DNA from: Hymenopus coronatus
Lineage: Eukaryota > Arthropoda > Insecta > Mantodea > Hymenopodidae
Assembly (NCBI GenBank): GCA_030762935.1
Contig: CM060898.1
Location: 96,888,781 to 96,952,780 of the forward strand
Reading direction: 5' to 3'
DNA: 64,000 nucleotides
In this document: positions 1 through 10,820 of the stretch, piece by piece
Numbering within the stretch: the stretch's first letter is position 1
Layout: each line of letters starts with the position of its first letter
Translations under genes and position numbers: made by a program
The notes under the pieces: model-generated
What the model was told of the DNA's origin: nothing
What the model saw: the letters and a program-made list of their open reading frames with translations, nothing else
Database searches by the model: none

Positions 1-490
1 CTGCGACTTGACATCACAGCACAAGAACATTCAGAAGATGTGCAATCATCAGCCCAAGTGCAAGCAGCTTGATATGAGCAGCCAATGTAACCAATTTATT
101 TCACAGATCACACGTCAACAACTCTGCCTGTAGTTATGAGAATTCTAGAGTCACCTTGCTTGTGAGCACTAGTTCTCGATACATGAGACTCTCGTTGTCA
201 CACTCTCGAGAGTGGCGTGGCTTGCAAGTAACGAGCGAGAGCAGCACGGGTTTTGACTGGCTCTACCATGTGTAGAAGACCAATTACAGGAGTTACTTGG
301 TGCAGAGTTGTATCAGCATAGTCCCTCAGTCATACGTAATTAGTACCTATTTTTGGGAGATACATGATTTTACAGTTTGTAATGTTGTAAAATTGCCTCT
401 TCAGGAAAGAATAAATTCCATGCATCTGCCACTGAAGTTGTATTTTTTAGAGAGAGACAGACAGACAGGCAGACAGACAGACGGACAGAC
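1..490. other. No gene recognised; GACA/CTCA microsatellite at the end
   Basis: Contains a perfect 14-bp palindrome CACTCTCGAGAGTG at about 201-214 and a GACA-rich then (ACTC)n microsatellite at about 450-515. It could include the far end of the gypsy-like element, but no LTR could be shown. Confidence 0.3.
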
Positions 491-494
491 TCAC

Positions 495-1460
495 TCACTC
501 ACTCACTCTCACTCTGGGGTGTGGTGGATGCATGGACCATACTGTTATTTTATATTTTTCTATATATGAGAGACCCATTGGCCGAAAATCATATTTGGTT
601 TCTGAGTCATCTCCTGCAGACTGTTCTGAATCAGTTATATGACCATTATGTTCAGGGGGTTTATCAGATTTACATTCATCTAATCTTTCTTCCTGGATCA
701 AACCACTACTGTCTAGGCCAACAGAAGTACTAGTTTCACTCAACCATGCAGGGATGCTTCTTTTATATAAAAATATTGATTTTTCCAGGTTTACTAACAT
801 ACCACTCTCTTCTAATTTTTTCATTATGTACTCAATGTGAGTCATATGAGATTCTACTGTCATATCATATAGGAGAAAATCTACATAATTTGCAGCAAAT
901 TCTTTAATTTCTTCCCCAAACATTGCATGGATGGCTCCACTACTTGTGTTAAATCCAAATCCTCATCTAACATTTGATAAACTTTATGAGCATGAATAAA
1001 TGCTGTGTATTTTCTAACCTCTGGATCCAAAGAAATTTGCCAGAAAGATTTATTCAAATCTATTATTGAAAAATATTTTCCATTACTCAGTCTAGCAATC
1101 ACATTATTTATTCCTGGGGCTCTAAAACGATCAGGTAGGGTATGAGATTTATGTTTTAGGCAACCATAGTCATTCTTAATTTGTCTTCTGGTCCATGAAC
1201 CCAACAGCTGAGTCTGAAATGTCAATTATATTATCTTTTAACATATTTTGTATTACTTTGTCAGCTTGGTTCCTTATGGAATTGGGGATTAGGTCTACAC
1301 TTATGGGTATAAGATTTTATTCCCTCTACTTTGAAAGTATGCATGTATTTAGTATAAAGTCCAGGTTTTTTTGAAAATACTGCTTTGTATTTCTGGAAAA
1401 TTTGTAGCAAATTTTCTTTTTCAGCTGGTTAATGCCATGGCATTCCTCCACTTTATAAGT
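495..1460 (-). pseudogene. Gypsy-type reverse transcriptase remnant
   Basis: Three frame-shifted pieces. 1460-1300 carries KYKAVFSKKPGLY; 1300-1190 carries IRNQADKVIQNMLKDNIID; 1225-880 carries NVIARLSNGKYFSIIDLNKS and SLDPEVRKYTAF; 923-720 carries YVDFLLY followed by HIEYIMKKLEESGMLVNLEK. This order is the standard gypsy RT (fingers, motif A, YxDD, thumb helix). YVDD is changed to YVDF, which would abolish catalysis. Confidence 0.7.
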
Positions 1461-1715
1461 TTTTTGTTTTCTCTTAGTTCTTCAACTTCTTCTTCCAAGT
1501 GGTTTATGTGAGTGGTGTAAATACTTCCTCTGTGGTTGCAATTCATACACGCAATATTGTTGCAGGTACTTCTCCATTTTACATCATCGTAGACTTCAGA
1601 AGCATCTTTCACGCTAACCTTGATTATTTCAATTCTTGTCGACGTTTACATACTCAACAAAGAATCTTTTTGCTTCCATTTGTATTTCTTTGTAACATCT
1701 CTCATCATTTTCATA

Positions 1716-2580
1716 ATTTTTTCCTTCTCTATACGCACCATGTACATAGTGTATAGAGAAGGTATTCCACTCCACCCAAAAATTCGATACCGAGATTTCA
1801 CCGGAAATATACGTTTTAAGGTCCCCAATATCCAAAAAAAGCATTTTCACAAAAAGGTCTGTGTGTGTGTGTGTCTGTAAACACAATAACTCAAAAATGA
1901 AAAGTTGGTAAAATACCAAACTTGGTATTTAAGTTTAGTATCTTTCAGGGATGCAACACGAAGATTTTGAGAAAAATCCCCCCACCCCCAACTACCCTTT
2001 ACATGGAACTTTTTTCGAAAATTTTTATTTTCTCAAAAATGGCTCTAACGATTTTGATTAAAATTTCGTATATTAAACATATTTACCTGACAAATAAAAT
2101 GTATATCTTGAATATTCTAGGAATAACCTCTGAAGAGTAGTTTATTCTGGATGAATTTTACAGAATTTTGAGTAACTGCTAAACCGTAGATGGACAAAAA
2201 CTTACTACACAAAAAATGTAGAGCAAATTAAAACACACAATTTATGTTATATATTTTTTTTCGTGGAGCTCATCGTTTTTGAGACATTTCTTATTTTTGG
2301 TTCCTGCTATGAAAAACATAATTTTCTCATACAGGAACTTGTTAACTCCAATCCATATAAACAAAGGAACTTCATTGACATAGCAACCAGCTTTTGACTA
2401 TCACGTTAACCTATGGTAGTCCCTTATTTTGCTTCTACTTACAAGGAAGCAAGTAATAAGACTATTTCTGCTAATGTTTTCTGATTAGCATAAAGTAAAT
2501 AGAAGTATAAGCTTTTTAAGAATAATTTGTTGCAGGGATATAGAGAAAGTCATGTGAATGGTACACATCAGATTTTTTTC
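1716..2580 (+). repeat. RepA copy 1 (inserted in the gypsy-like element)
   Basis: RepA is a ~0.86-kb family found throughout the window in both orientations. Landmarks in order are: hairpin YCTTTCTCTATACG...GTATAGAGAAGG, then ATTCGATACCGAGATTTCAC, a GT-rich stretch, CTCAAAAACGAAAAG, ACCAAACTTGGTAT, CTACCCTTTACATGGAAC, AAAATGTATATCTTGAATTT, CTGCTAAACCGTA, CCTACTTCATGCTAA-like text (inverse strand), and a 3' end TAGAGAAAGTCATGTGAATGG...CAGATTTTTT. This copy is nearly full length. No coding capacity is seen. Confidence 0.8.
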
Positions 2581-2639
2581 TTCTAACAATGGGATAGAAA
2601 CTATTTCTTCCTCATTTTTAATTTGTATTATGCACTGTT

Positions 2640-2920
2640 CAAAAATCTATCAAATGGTACAGTATGTCACTCCCTATAATTATATCAGTTATTAATTTGG
2701 GAACTACCAATGCATTAACTTCACATATCTTAGTGCCTAATTTAACTTCTAGCATAACTTGATATTTTATTCTCTGTTTCTTCTTGCCTACAGTGACGCC
2801 ACAATACACTCCACATACAAGAAGACAATTTATATGGCCTGTTTTAATAATTTATTGGAATAGATTTTCTCCAATCACCGTTGTCATGCATCCGGTATCT
2901 ATCATGGAGTTGTACGTTTC
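2640..2920 (-). pseudogene. Retroviral-type aspartic protease remnant
   Basis: Reads ...NSMIDTGCMTTVIGENLFQ, a stop, then VMLEVKLGTKICEVNALVVP and LITDIIIGSDILYHLIDF. The DTG active site and the hydrophobic IIGSDIL block are the two conserved protease motifs of LTR elements. One in-frame stop. Confidence 0.65.
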
Positions 2921-2987
2921 ATCCTATAATTTCATTCTTCATTTGCATTCGGTGGACCTTGGTATGGTGTATAGTTGTTCTCTGGCT

Positions 2988-3275
2988 TCAGAGTAGTTTA
3001 GGTTCTCCCCTGGGGACAGGAGTTGTAGTTTCCTCTTGCCCCCTCCCCGCAAAAGATAGGCGATTCCTGTCTCCCTCCTTCTTGTCAGTGCTGTGATTAT
3101 TATAGCTAGTATCATGGTTTTGATGGTTATCTCTTTCTAGTAGCCTGTCTTGGTGTGGGTTCTGTATAACCTGGGGGTTGTAAACTTTTCCCTCTCTCTC
3201 TGGTCGTGATGTGTGGTTTTCATTCGGAATGGATTGTGTCTCAAATTCTGTCAAAAGTTGAATCACATCACCCAT
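2988..3275 (-). pseudogene. gag C-terminal fragment of the gypsy-like element
   Basis: 95-codon open stretch beginning MGDVIQLLTEFETQ, followed by a hydrophilic N/R/D-rich tail. It follows a gag block at about 3290-3460 (PPLKEQEILTGVIRHFPDH) in the same strand order. The preceding frame is interrupted by a stop. No CCHC zinc knuckle is visible. Identification rests on the gag core upstream and the protease downstream. Confidence 0.5.
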
Positions 3276-4063
3276 GTCGACGGTTCTAGCTACTATTAAG
3301 CTCTGTCATATGTGGTCTGGGAAATGTCTGATCACACCTGTCAGTATTTCTTGCTCTTTAAGAGGTGGATCTATCAGTCTGGATCTATTTACTAGTCCCA
3401 TGAAGTAATCAGTTAAACTGTGGTCTACTGTTGGGTTATATTTCCCAGTTGCTAGCTCAATCCTAGCAGCAGAATTCCATCTCTGAATACTGAATAGCTC
3501 TGGTTACCAGCTCCTGTAGCTTTTAACCATTTTAAACTTTTCCAAAGTTTTCTTAACAATGAGCTTTCTAAATTCACTGGGGATCTTTTTGATTCGAAAA
3601 TACAATCTTTAAGAAACGTGCGAGCTACATCACCCATTTCCTCATTGAAAGGGGGGGTTCAATTTCAATAAGTATGTGATTGTTATATGCACATGTGTTA
3701 TGCATAGCTGCAGTGTTTGCAGGTGCATTTCCATGCATTTGTGTTTCTATGTAATGTGTCTCATGTATCTCTGCACCTTGCCTACCACGGTAGTCATCCA
3801 CTTGGTCATTACATTCATTTATATGTATATTTTCATTATTATCTAGGTTACTATTTACATCATTTTGTACATTACCCCTCGGCTGAAGTGCAACCAAAGC
3901 TCTATTGTGCAGTTTATAATGAACAATAGAATTTTCAATGGAATAAGTGAACAGTGGAACAAATGAAATATGTATATAATAGCTTGTTATTATATTAGAA
4001 ATACTTGAATTAGGAGTGCAGCACCCAGAAATGCACCTATTGTTACATTCATGTTGAACATAG

Positions 4064-4974
4064 TTCAACAAACTATTCTTACAAAAACTTATTCTTCTAT
4101 TTACTTCAAGTTAATGGGATACATTTTGTAGAACTATTATTTAATAACCTATTTTCTTGTAGGTGCAATGCGAATAGGAGAATACAGTAGGCTTAAGTAA
4201 TATTTAAATCTTTTAAGAGTTGGTGGCTATGTGATAGTTTGGAAATTCTCTCTCTTTACATGACCAGGAGAAAAATCTGATTAGTTATATTCACATGACT
4301 TTCTCTACATCTCTGTACAAACTATTGTTAACAAGCTTATTCTTCTACCTACTTCATGCTAATTGAGATAAACAGTAGCAGAAATTGTCTTTATTACTTG
4401 CTTCCTTGGAAGTAGAAGGGAGTCACTAGAGTAAAGCAATAGTTAAACCTTTTAAAAGCTGTTGTTATGTGATTGAAATCTGTTTCTTTGAAAGGGCAGA
4501 AGCTAGAAAATTCCCTTATGAGGAAAATTTAAGTATTTTAAAACTGACACAAATAACAAGAAATTTCTCAGAAATGGTCAGCTCCATGAAAAAATGTATG
4601 TAACGTAATGTTATGAGATCTACTTTTTTGTGCAGTAAGTTTTTGTCTATCTCTTACGGTTTACCACTTATGCAAAAGTCATCCAGAATGAAGATTTCTT
4701 CAGAGGTATTCCCAAAAAATTAAAGATACGCATTTTATATGGTATGTAATGTTTTTAATATATGGTATTTTAATCAAAATCATTAGAGCCATTTTTGAGA
4801 AAACCAAAATCTTTGAAATTTGTTCCATGTAAAGGGTAGTTTGATGTGGAGGGATTTTCCTATAAATCTCTGTGTTGCATCCTTGCAAGATAGTAAACTT
4901 TAATACCAAGTTTGCTATTTTAACAAATTTTAATTTTTGAGTTTTCTTACACACATATCTTTTTCTTAAAATGC

Positions 4975-5012
<38 letters not shown>

Positions 5013-5840
5013 TACAGGAGACTAAAATGTGCATTCCCAGTCAAATCTCGGTATCACATTTTTGCAAGCTGTGCAATTACCTTCTCTACCTATGTACTAT
5101 GTACCAAGTAGAGAAAGTAAGAATCCAATGACTTCCCAATGGAGAAAATAAGCTTTTGGGAATTAAAAAAAAAGTCATAGGTGTGTGTGTGTGTGTCTAT
5201 ATATATATTGTGTGTTTTAGCAGATCTAAATGGCTATATAGTAGGAATTTATCTGTCTTTTGCAGTTTACCAACTTCATGAAAAAGTCATCTGAATGACA
5301 AGGACTTCAGATGTTACTCTTAAAACTCAAGCTATCATAATTCCATTTCTGTTAAAAATATTATAAACAAGTGATATTTTTATTAAAACCATTAGAGCCA
5401 GTTTTGAGAAAATAAAAAATTTTTGGAAAATGTTCCATGTAAAGGGTGGTTTGGGGTGGAGTAGTTTTCTTGTAAATCATGTTGCATTTGGAAAATACCG
5501 AACTTAAATAAATAACTTTTTTTTTTTGTTAATGTTACTCTCATTTGCCAGAATCATATCAGTGCTGCTGGTTTGCCAGAATTTCATCCACAGGCATTTG
5601 TTACAAGCCCTTAAATATACTGACATGAGGCCACTGCTTTTAAGCATACTTAAGTATTTAACTGGCCTTTCATTTATGCTGTTCATACATGCATATACAC
5701 ATGCATATACACATGCATATACACATGGACCTTTTTCTATAAGTGCCTTTTTGGATTTAGGAGCTACAAACATATATTTCCGAGAGTTTTTGGGTGGAAT
5801 TCAATACTCCCCTACTTACTATACATAGTAGAAAAAGTAA
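4064..5840 (-). repeat. RepA copy 2 (outer), interrupted by copy 3
   Basis: The 3' part is at 4064-4270 and the remainder at 5121-5840, so the body is split by another complete RepA in the same orientation. The outer copy also carries about 160 bp of unrelated sequence at about 5525-5690 and a 12-bp tandem repeat (CATATACACATG, 3 units) at about 5690-5727. It is more diverged than the inner copy, as expected for an older insertion. Confidence 0.7.
4271..5120 (-). repeat. RepA copy 3, nested in copy 2
   Basis: Full-length minus-oriented RepA from AAAAATCTGA (3' end) to GAGAAAGTAAG (5' end). It contains a (TA)n microsatellite at about 4979-5008, where other copies carry a GT-rich stretch. Confidence 0.75.
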
Positions 5841-6935
5841 TTATACTGAAATTTGTTATACAATTGGAAATAAAGGATTTGGCATGATGAGAACAGGAAG
5901 GCTGCATAGTTTCTATCAAACTATAACAATGAATGAGCACCTCACCAATCCATAAATGCTGAATAATTTATAAAATTTTCTTGTAAAATGCTAGTTGCTG
6001 AAAAACAACGGTAGAGAAGATAAAGCATATACAAATCCTGAAAGCAAATAAACTGAACAGAAAATGCACAATTCATTTATATGTAAACAATTATCCAACT
6101 AGTTATGGCCGTGAAAGCCTACAATAATTAAAAAAATTATTGACAGTACAAATATCAAAACCAAAAAAATAAAACGATTTAATGTAACATATTTTGATAA
6201 AAAATCAAAACTAGTTCCAAGAGGGTAAAGATGATGTAAAAAATTCAGTATATGTGAAATAGTTTCTGAGATAATGAGTCATGAATTCAGAAAATTTAAC
6301 ATTGGCAGGATAAGGCTTTTAATCTCCTGTTAGTGATTTATATGATAATTTGCTTGCTACTGAGATGACTCTCAAATTTGTTAAAAGTGAATTTTGGTGG
6401 TGGTGTACAAGTAGCATATTCTATATCCCTGAGCTTTGCTCTTGGTGGATCTATAGAACAAACACGCATTGGATGAGCTGAAACATGATATGCAGCAGGA
6501 GGTGTGGTTTGATAATGCTATAGAAAGATTAGATCTTGATCAGCTAGCAGAAAACATTTAGTACTATTTTGAAGCCCGCTGAATTATATATATAAATAAA
6601 CATAAAAAGAAAAGTATGTTTAAAAAAAAGCTCCGCCTATGAACATAACTAAAAAACGACAAGTTTTGTTAAATAACTTATTTGAACAGTTGAGAGGATA
6701 TTCCCAGAATATTCTAATTAAAACTATCATTTAGCATTAAAATTTGTATCTTGAAAATACATTTTAATCAAAATATATCTCCCCCTCATTCTCTCTCTCT
6801 CACACACACAGAACATATTCTAAAAATGCCATTTTTAAATTCAGGAGACCATAAAAAAATGTATTTACAGTGGAACCTTACATCAAAATTTTAAGTAGAA
6901 TACAATACCTTCTCTACCTATTCTATGCATTGTAT
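5841..6935. other. No gene recognised
   Basis: AT-rich sequence with no protein-like reading frame on either strand, apart from a short CT/CA microsatellite at about 6780-6812. Confidence 0.4.
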
Positions 6936-6939
6936 GAAT

Positions 6940-7165
6940 ATAATAAAAGTAAAAATCTGAAACATTAATGGTCCAAGATAAGAACTCTGAGGTACTCCTG
7001 AGGAGACTAAATATTCTTCAAGTTGGCTTATACTAAATAAAATGAAAGTTCTGTTCTACTAATTTTCTCCAACAAGATACATTGATCCATAGCATCAAAA
7101 GCCTTCCTGAAATCAGTATAAACTGCATAAATTTGGTTACCCTAGAAGACTCTACATACTAGAGA
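6940..7165 (-). pseudogene. LINE reverse-transcriptase fragment (CR1/Jockey-like)
   Basis: On the minus strand motif A reads QIYAVYTDFRKAFDAMDQ with the catalytic Asp. It is followed after a deletion and frameshift by SSGVPQSSYLGPLMF, the conserved 'GVPQGSxLGPLLF' block. About 80 residues between the two blocks are missing. Strongly decayed. Confidence 0.6.
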
Positions 7166-7258
7166 AAGCATAATTTGACATGGAGAAAATTAGCACATTG
7201 CTTAATCTTGTGGGTGTGGAAGGACAACTTTCTGGTTTAATCTAACAAATGCAGTGTG

Positions 7259-7494
7259 GCCCACCTGGGTAGTGTGGTGGTAGCATGTCTGCTTCACATT
7301 CAACAGGTTGTGAGTTCAAATCTTGCTTAGGGTGAATTACCCAGATAAAGTTTTTTTCGGAGTTTTCCCTTATCCTGAGAAATGTCGAGAAACTTTAAGC
7401 TCCATGGACCCTGAGATCATTTGAGCATCATTTCACCAATTTCATTCATCATCCGATATGACCAACCAGGTAAAAGGACGTTAAACAAAAAAAA
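7259..7494 (+). mobile_element. tRNA-derived SINE with perfect 12-bp target-site duplication
   Basis: The head is tRNA-like (GTAGTGTGGTGGTAGCATG as box A region, GTTCAAATCTTG as box B), the body contains a TTTTCGGAGTTTTCCC block, and the end is GGACGTTAAAC plus poly(A). It is flanked by AAATGCAGTGTG at 7247-7258 and 7495-7506. The intact duplication implies a relatively young insertion. Confidence 0.85.
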
Positions 7495-7506
7495 AAATGC
7501 AGTGTG

Positions 7507-8075
7507 CAATAAAATATTAAACATTGATTAATAATCGCAATAGCACCAACATCAATTTATAACAATTTCAGTGCAATTATGTTTCCAGCATGATCTACAG
7601 TGTGAATATGCACTCATATGCATGCACCTCTAACTTGCCATCCTGAATTGCTGTTAGCTGCTTTACATCTCCCCCCCTCTATTGTTACAGGCTGTGAACA
7701 CCTGCATGAATGTGTCTAAGAGTGGCTTTCCACAGCTCTCCAAGTTTCTTGCTACGTAATTGGAGACAAAAAGAGAAGGGCAGCCAGACTGGAGAGAGAT
7801 CAGTTGCAACAGTGCATTTGGAGAGAACAGTTTTGATTAGAGAAACAGCCGAAGCAGTCAAGAGCTGAGTGTATGAGTGTAAAGTGACAAGAAAGAAACT
7901 TGTTCTCCAGCATTGAAATAAAAAAAAATAAAAAAACAATTATCCAGGATAATTATGTACATCATCTTTGATGTTTTAACTGGATAATGCTGTTTCTTTT
8001 TTTAATCCACCTGGTTTTCTGATTTGTTTCTTTTTACAAATTGACATCTTTGTTTCTATGAATTAAATTATTATT
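7507..8075. other. No gene recognised
   Basis: AT-rich. The 84-codon open stretch on the minus strand at 7685-7939 has no recognisable domain and uneven composition; it is probably chance. Confidence 0.35.
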
Positions 8076-9690
8076 ACTTTCTCTACATGTACTAGCATAT
8101 AGTATTCCACCCAAAAGTTTAATGTCAAGATTTCATCACAAAAATGTTTTGAGGTCCCTTGAATAAAAAAAAATGTATGTGCTCCATTCACATGACTTTC
8201 TCTATCTGCTCTGCAAATAAACTTCTTAAAAGTTTGTTGTTCTTTTTACTTCATGCTAAGCAAGATAAACATTAGTAGAGGGGAACTAAAGGAATACACT
8301 AGGTTAAAACGATAGTCAAATGTTTTAAAAGTTGTCACTATGTGATTGCCACTGAAATTCACTTCTTTGCATGACCAGGATTAATATAAAAGAAACATAC
8401 AAGTCTTCCTGTTTAAGAAAAGTATCAGTATTTCAAAACTGAAACCAATAAAAAGTATCTAATATATCAGAAATGGTTTACATAAAATTAAAAATAATAT
8501 TATGTAAATTGTGTGTTTTAACAAGACCCACATCTCCTGTGTTGTGTTTCAGTCTATCTCTTATGGTTTACCAGTTATACAAAAGTCAACCAGAATGCTG
8601 AGGTCATCTGAGGCTATTCCCAAAAAAAATTCAAGATATACTTTCATTACCAACATATGGTATTTTAATCAAAATTGTTAGTCATTTGTGAAAAAAAATA
8701 AAAATTCTCAAAAAATATTATATATATATAAAAACGATAATTGGGGCAGGGGGAATTTTCCTGAAAATCTTTGTGTTACATCCTTAGAAGATGCTTAACT
8801 TAAATACTTTGGTATTTAAAGGACTTTTCATTTTTGGGTTATGCTGCCCATAAACTCGCACACACAAATCTGTTTATAAAAATAATTTCTTTGGATTCAG
8901 AGGTATCAAAACATATATTTCTGGTGAAATCTCAGTATCAAATTTTTTGGTAGAATACAACCTACTATATGTACATTATACATAAGCCCTAGAGAAAGTA
9001 ATAAGTATTTTTAGAAAAAAGTGTATGTGTATGTGTCTGTGGACAGCATAGCTCAAAAACCAAAATACTAAAATATCGAATTTGGTATTTAAGTTTAGTA
9101 TATTTCAAGGATGCAACACAAAAACTTTAAGAATACTTTCCACCCCTAACTACCCTTTGCAAGTAACATTGTTTGAAAGTTTGTTTTTCTCAAAAATGGC
9201 TTTAAGCGATTTTGTTAAAATACTGCATATTAAAGACATTTATACAAAAATAATATTTACATCTTGAATTTTCTGGGATTAGGCTCTGAAGACCTATTCA
9301 TTCTGGTTGAATTTTTCATAAGATATAGATGAAAACTTACTGCATAAAAAAGTAGATCTCCTTAAAACAGACAATTTCAAGCGATATTCCCCCGTTCTTG
9401 GTTTCAATTTTAATCTACTTAAACTTTTTCTCAATTGGGAGGTTATCTTTCGGTTTATCTTTCTTTTGTTTTACTTGTGGCCATGCAAAGTAAACAGAGT
9501 TTAAATTGTTTCACATAGCGACCATTTTTTATAACATTTGTCTATTGTTTTATTTCCCTTCTACTTAGAAGGAACTAATACAACCATTTCTACTAATGTT
9601 TGCTTTGATTAGCATGATGTAGATAAAGGAATAAATTTCTGTTAATAGTTTGTAGAGAAAGTCATATGAATGGAATACATCAAATTTTAT
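8076..9690 (+). repeat. RepA copy 4 (outer, plus), split by copy 5
   Basis: The 5' end is at 8076-8165 (ACTTTCTCTACATGTACTAG..., ending in the AAAAA tract). The body resumes at about 9003 with GTATTTTTAGAAAAAAGTG and runs to the 3' end TAGAGAAAGTCATATGAATGG at about 9690. The two halves join at the expected consensus position. Confidence 0.75.
8166..9002 (-). repeat. RepA copy 5, nested in copy 4 in opposite orientation
   Basis: Full-length minus copy from GCTCCATTCACATGACTTTC (3' end) to CCTAGAGAAAGTAATAAG (5' end). It is inserted into the A-rich tract of the outer copy. Confidence 0.75.
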
Positions 9691-9962
9691 TGGTTATAAA
9701 TTCTTTACTACAAATCTTAGTTTCTTGCATTTGGGATTTATTCCTCATTCACTCTCCTGAAATCATTTCGGTTTCAATTTACTACAGTTATCCATTAAAA
9801 TATCAACTAGACCTGACTGAGCAATTTCAAGAATCTTTGTCGGCATGTAGGCATTTGTTTAAGAATTATGATAAGTTTTACACAAACATTTAAGGTCTTA
9901 CTATTTGTGAATGGTGTCACAAACTTTCTTATAATTTCCGGCCTTCTTTTGTTTGTTTTCAA

Positions 9963-10820
9963 TTAAATTTTTACTTTCTGTACACGTACTATGTACATAC
10001 TGTATAGAGAAGGTATTGTATTGCACCCAAAAATTCGATACCGAGATTTCACCGGAAATACATGTTTTGGGTCCCCCTGAATCCAAAAGCAGCATTTTTG
10101 GAAAAAGTCCATGTGTGTGTCTGTGGACAGCAAAGCTCAAAAACGAAAAGACCGTTAAATACCAAACTTGGTAATTAAGTTTGGTATCTTCTAAGGATGT
10201 GACATGAAGATTTTCAGCTACCCTTTACATGGAACTTTTTTTTTCGAAAATTTTGATTCTCTTAAAAATGGCTTTAACGAATTTGTTTAAAATATCATAT
10301 ATTAATGATATTTAGCTGACAAATAAAATGTATATCTTGAATTTTCTGGGAATAGCCTCTGAAGACTACTTTATTCAAGATGAATTTCACGGAATTTTGC
10401 ATAACTGCTAAACCGTAACAGATGGGCAAAAACTTAACACACAAAAAATGTAGAGCACATTAAAACACACAATTCATGTTATATACATTTTTTTTTGTGG
10501 AGTTAAATCGTTTTTGACATATTCCTTGTTTTTGTTTTCAGTTATGAAAAACCTATACTTTTCTAATACAGGAATTTGTCAACTTCTGTCCATACAAATA
10601 AAGAAATTTCAGTCACATAGCAACCAGCTTTTGATTATTATTTTAGCCTATAGTACTTCCTTATTTCCCTTCTGCTTACAAGGAAGCAAGTAATAAAACT
10701 ATTTGTGCTAATTTTTTTCTCGCTTAGCATGAAGTAAATAGAAGCATAAGCTTTTTAACTATAATTTGTTGCAGAGAGGTAGAGAAAGTCATGTGAATGG
10801 AACAAATCATATTTTTTCCA
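9963..10820 (+). repeat. RepA copy 6
   Basis: Near full-length plus copy starting TTTTTACTTTCTGTACACG. It has the 5' hairpin, the ATTCGATACCGAGATTTCAC block and the 3' end GTAGAGAAAGTCATGTGAAT. One of the least diverged copies. Confidence 0.8.

Larger units (their letters stand above)
495..4071 (-). mobile_element. Decayed Ty3/gypsy-type LTR retrotransposon (gag, protease, RT), split by RepA
   Basis: Read on the minus strand from 4071 to about 490. Gag-like: 4071-2990, with DHSLTDYFMGLVNRSRLIDP near 3400 and a basic, polar C-terminus. Aspartic protease: about 2990-2640, with active-site DTGCMTT and the late IIGSDIL block. RT: about 1430-490, with a VFSKKPGLY pre-RT block, KYFSIIDLNKSFWQISLDP (motif A) and YVDFLLY where YVDD is expected. 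There are many frameshifts and stops, and the second catalytic Asp of RT is lost. A RepA copy sits between PR and RT. No LTR pair was recognised. It is a fossil without coding capacity. Confidence 0.75.

Noticed and set aside
5690..5727. Short direct repeats as a CRISPR-like array
   Set aside because: Three abutting 12-bp units without spacers, inside a eukaryotic RepA element: a microsatellite.
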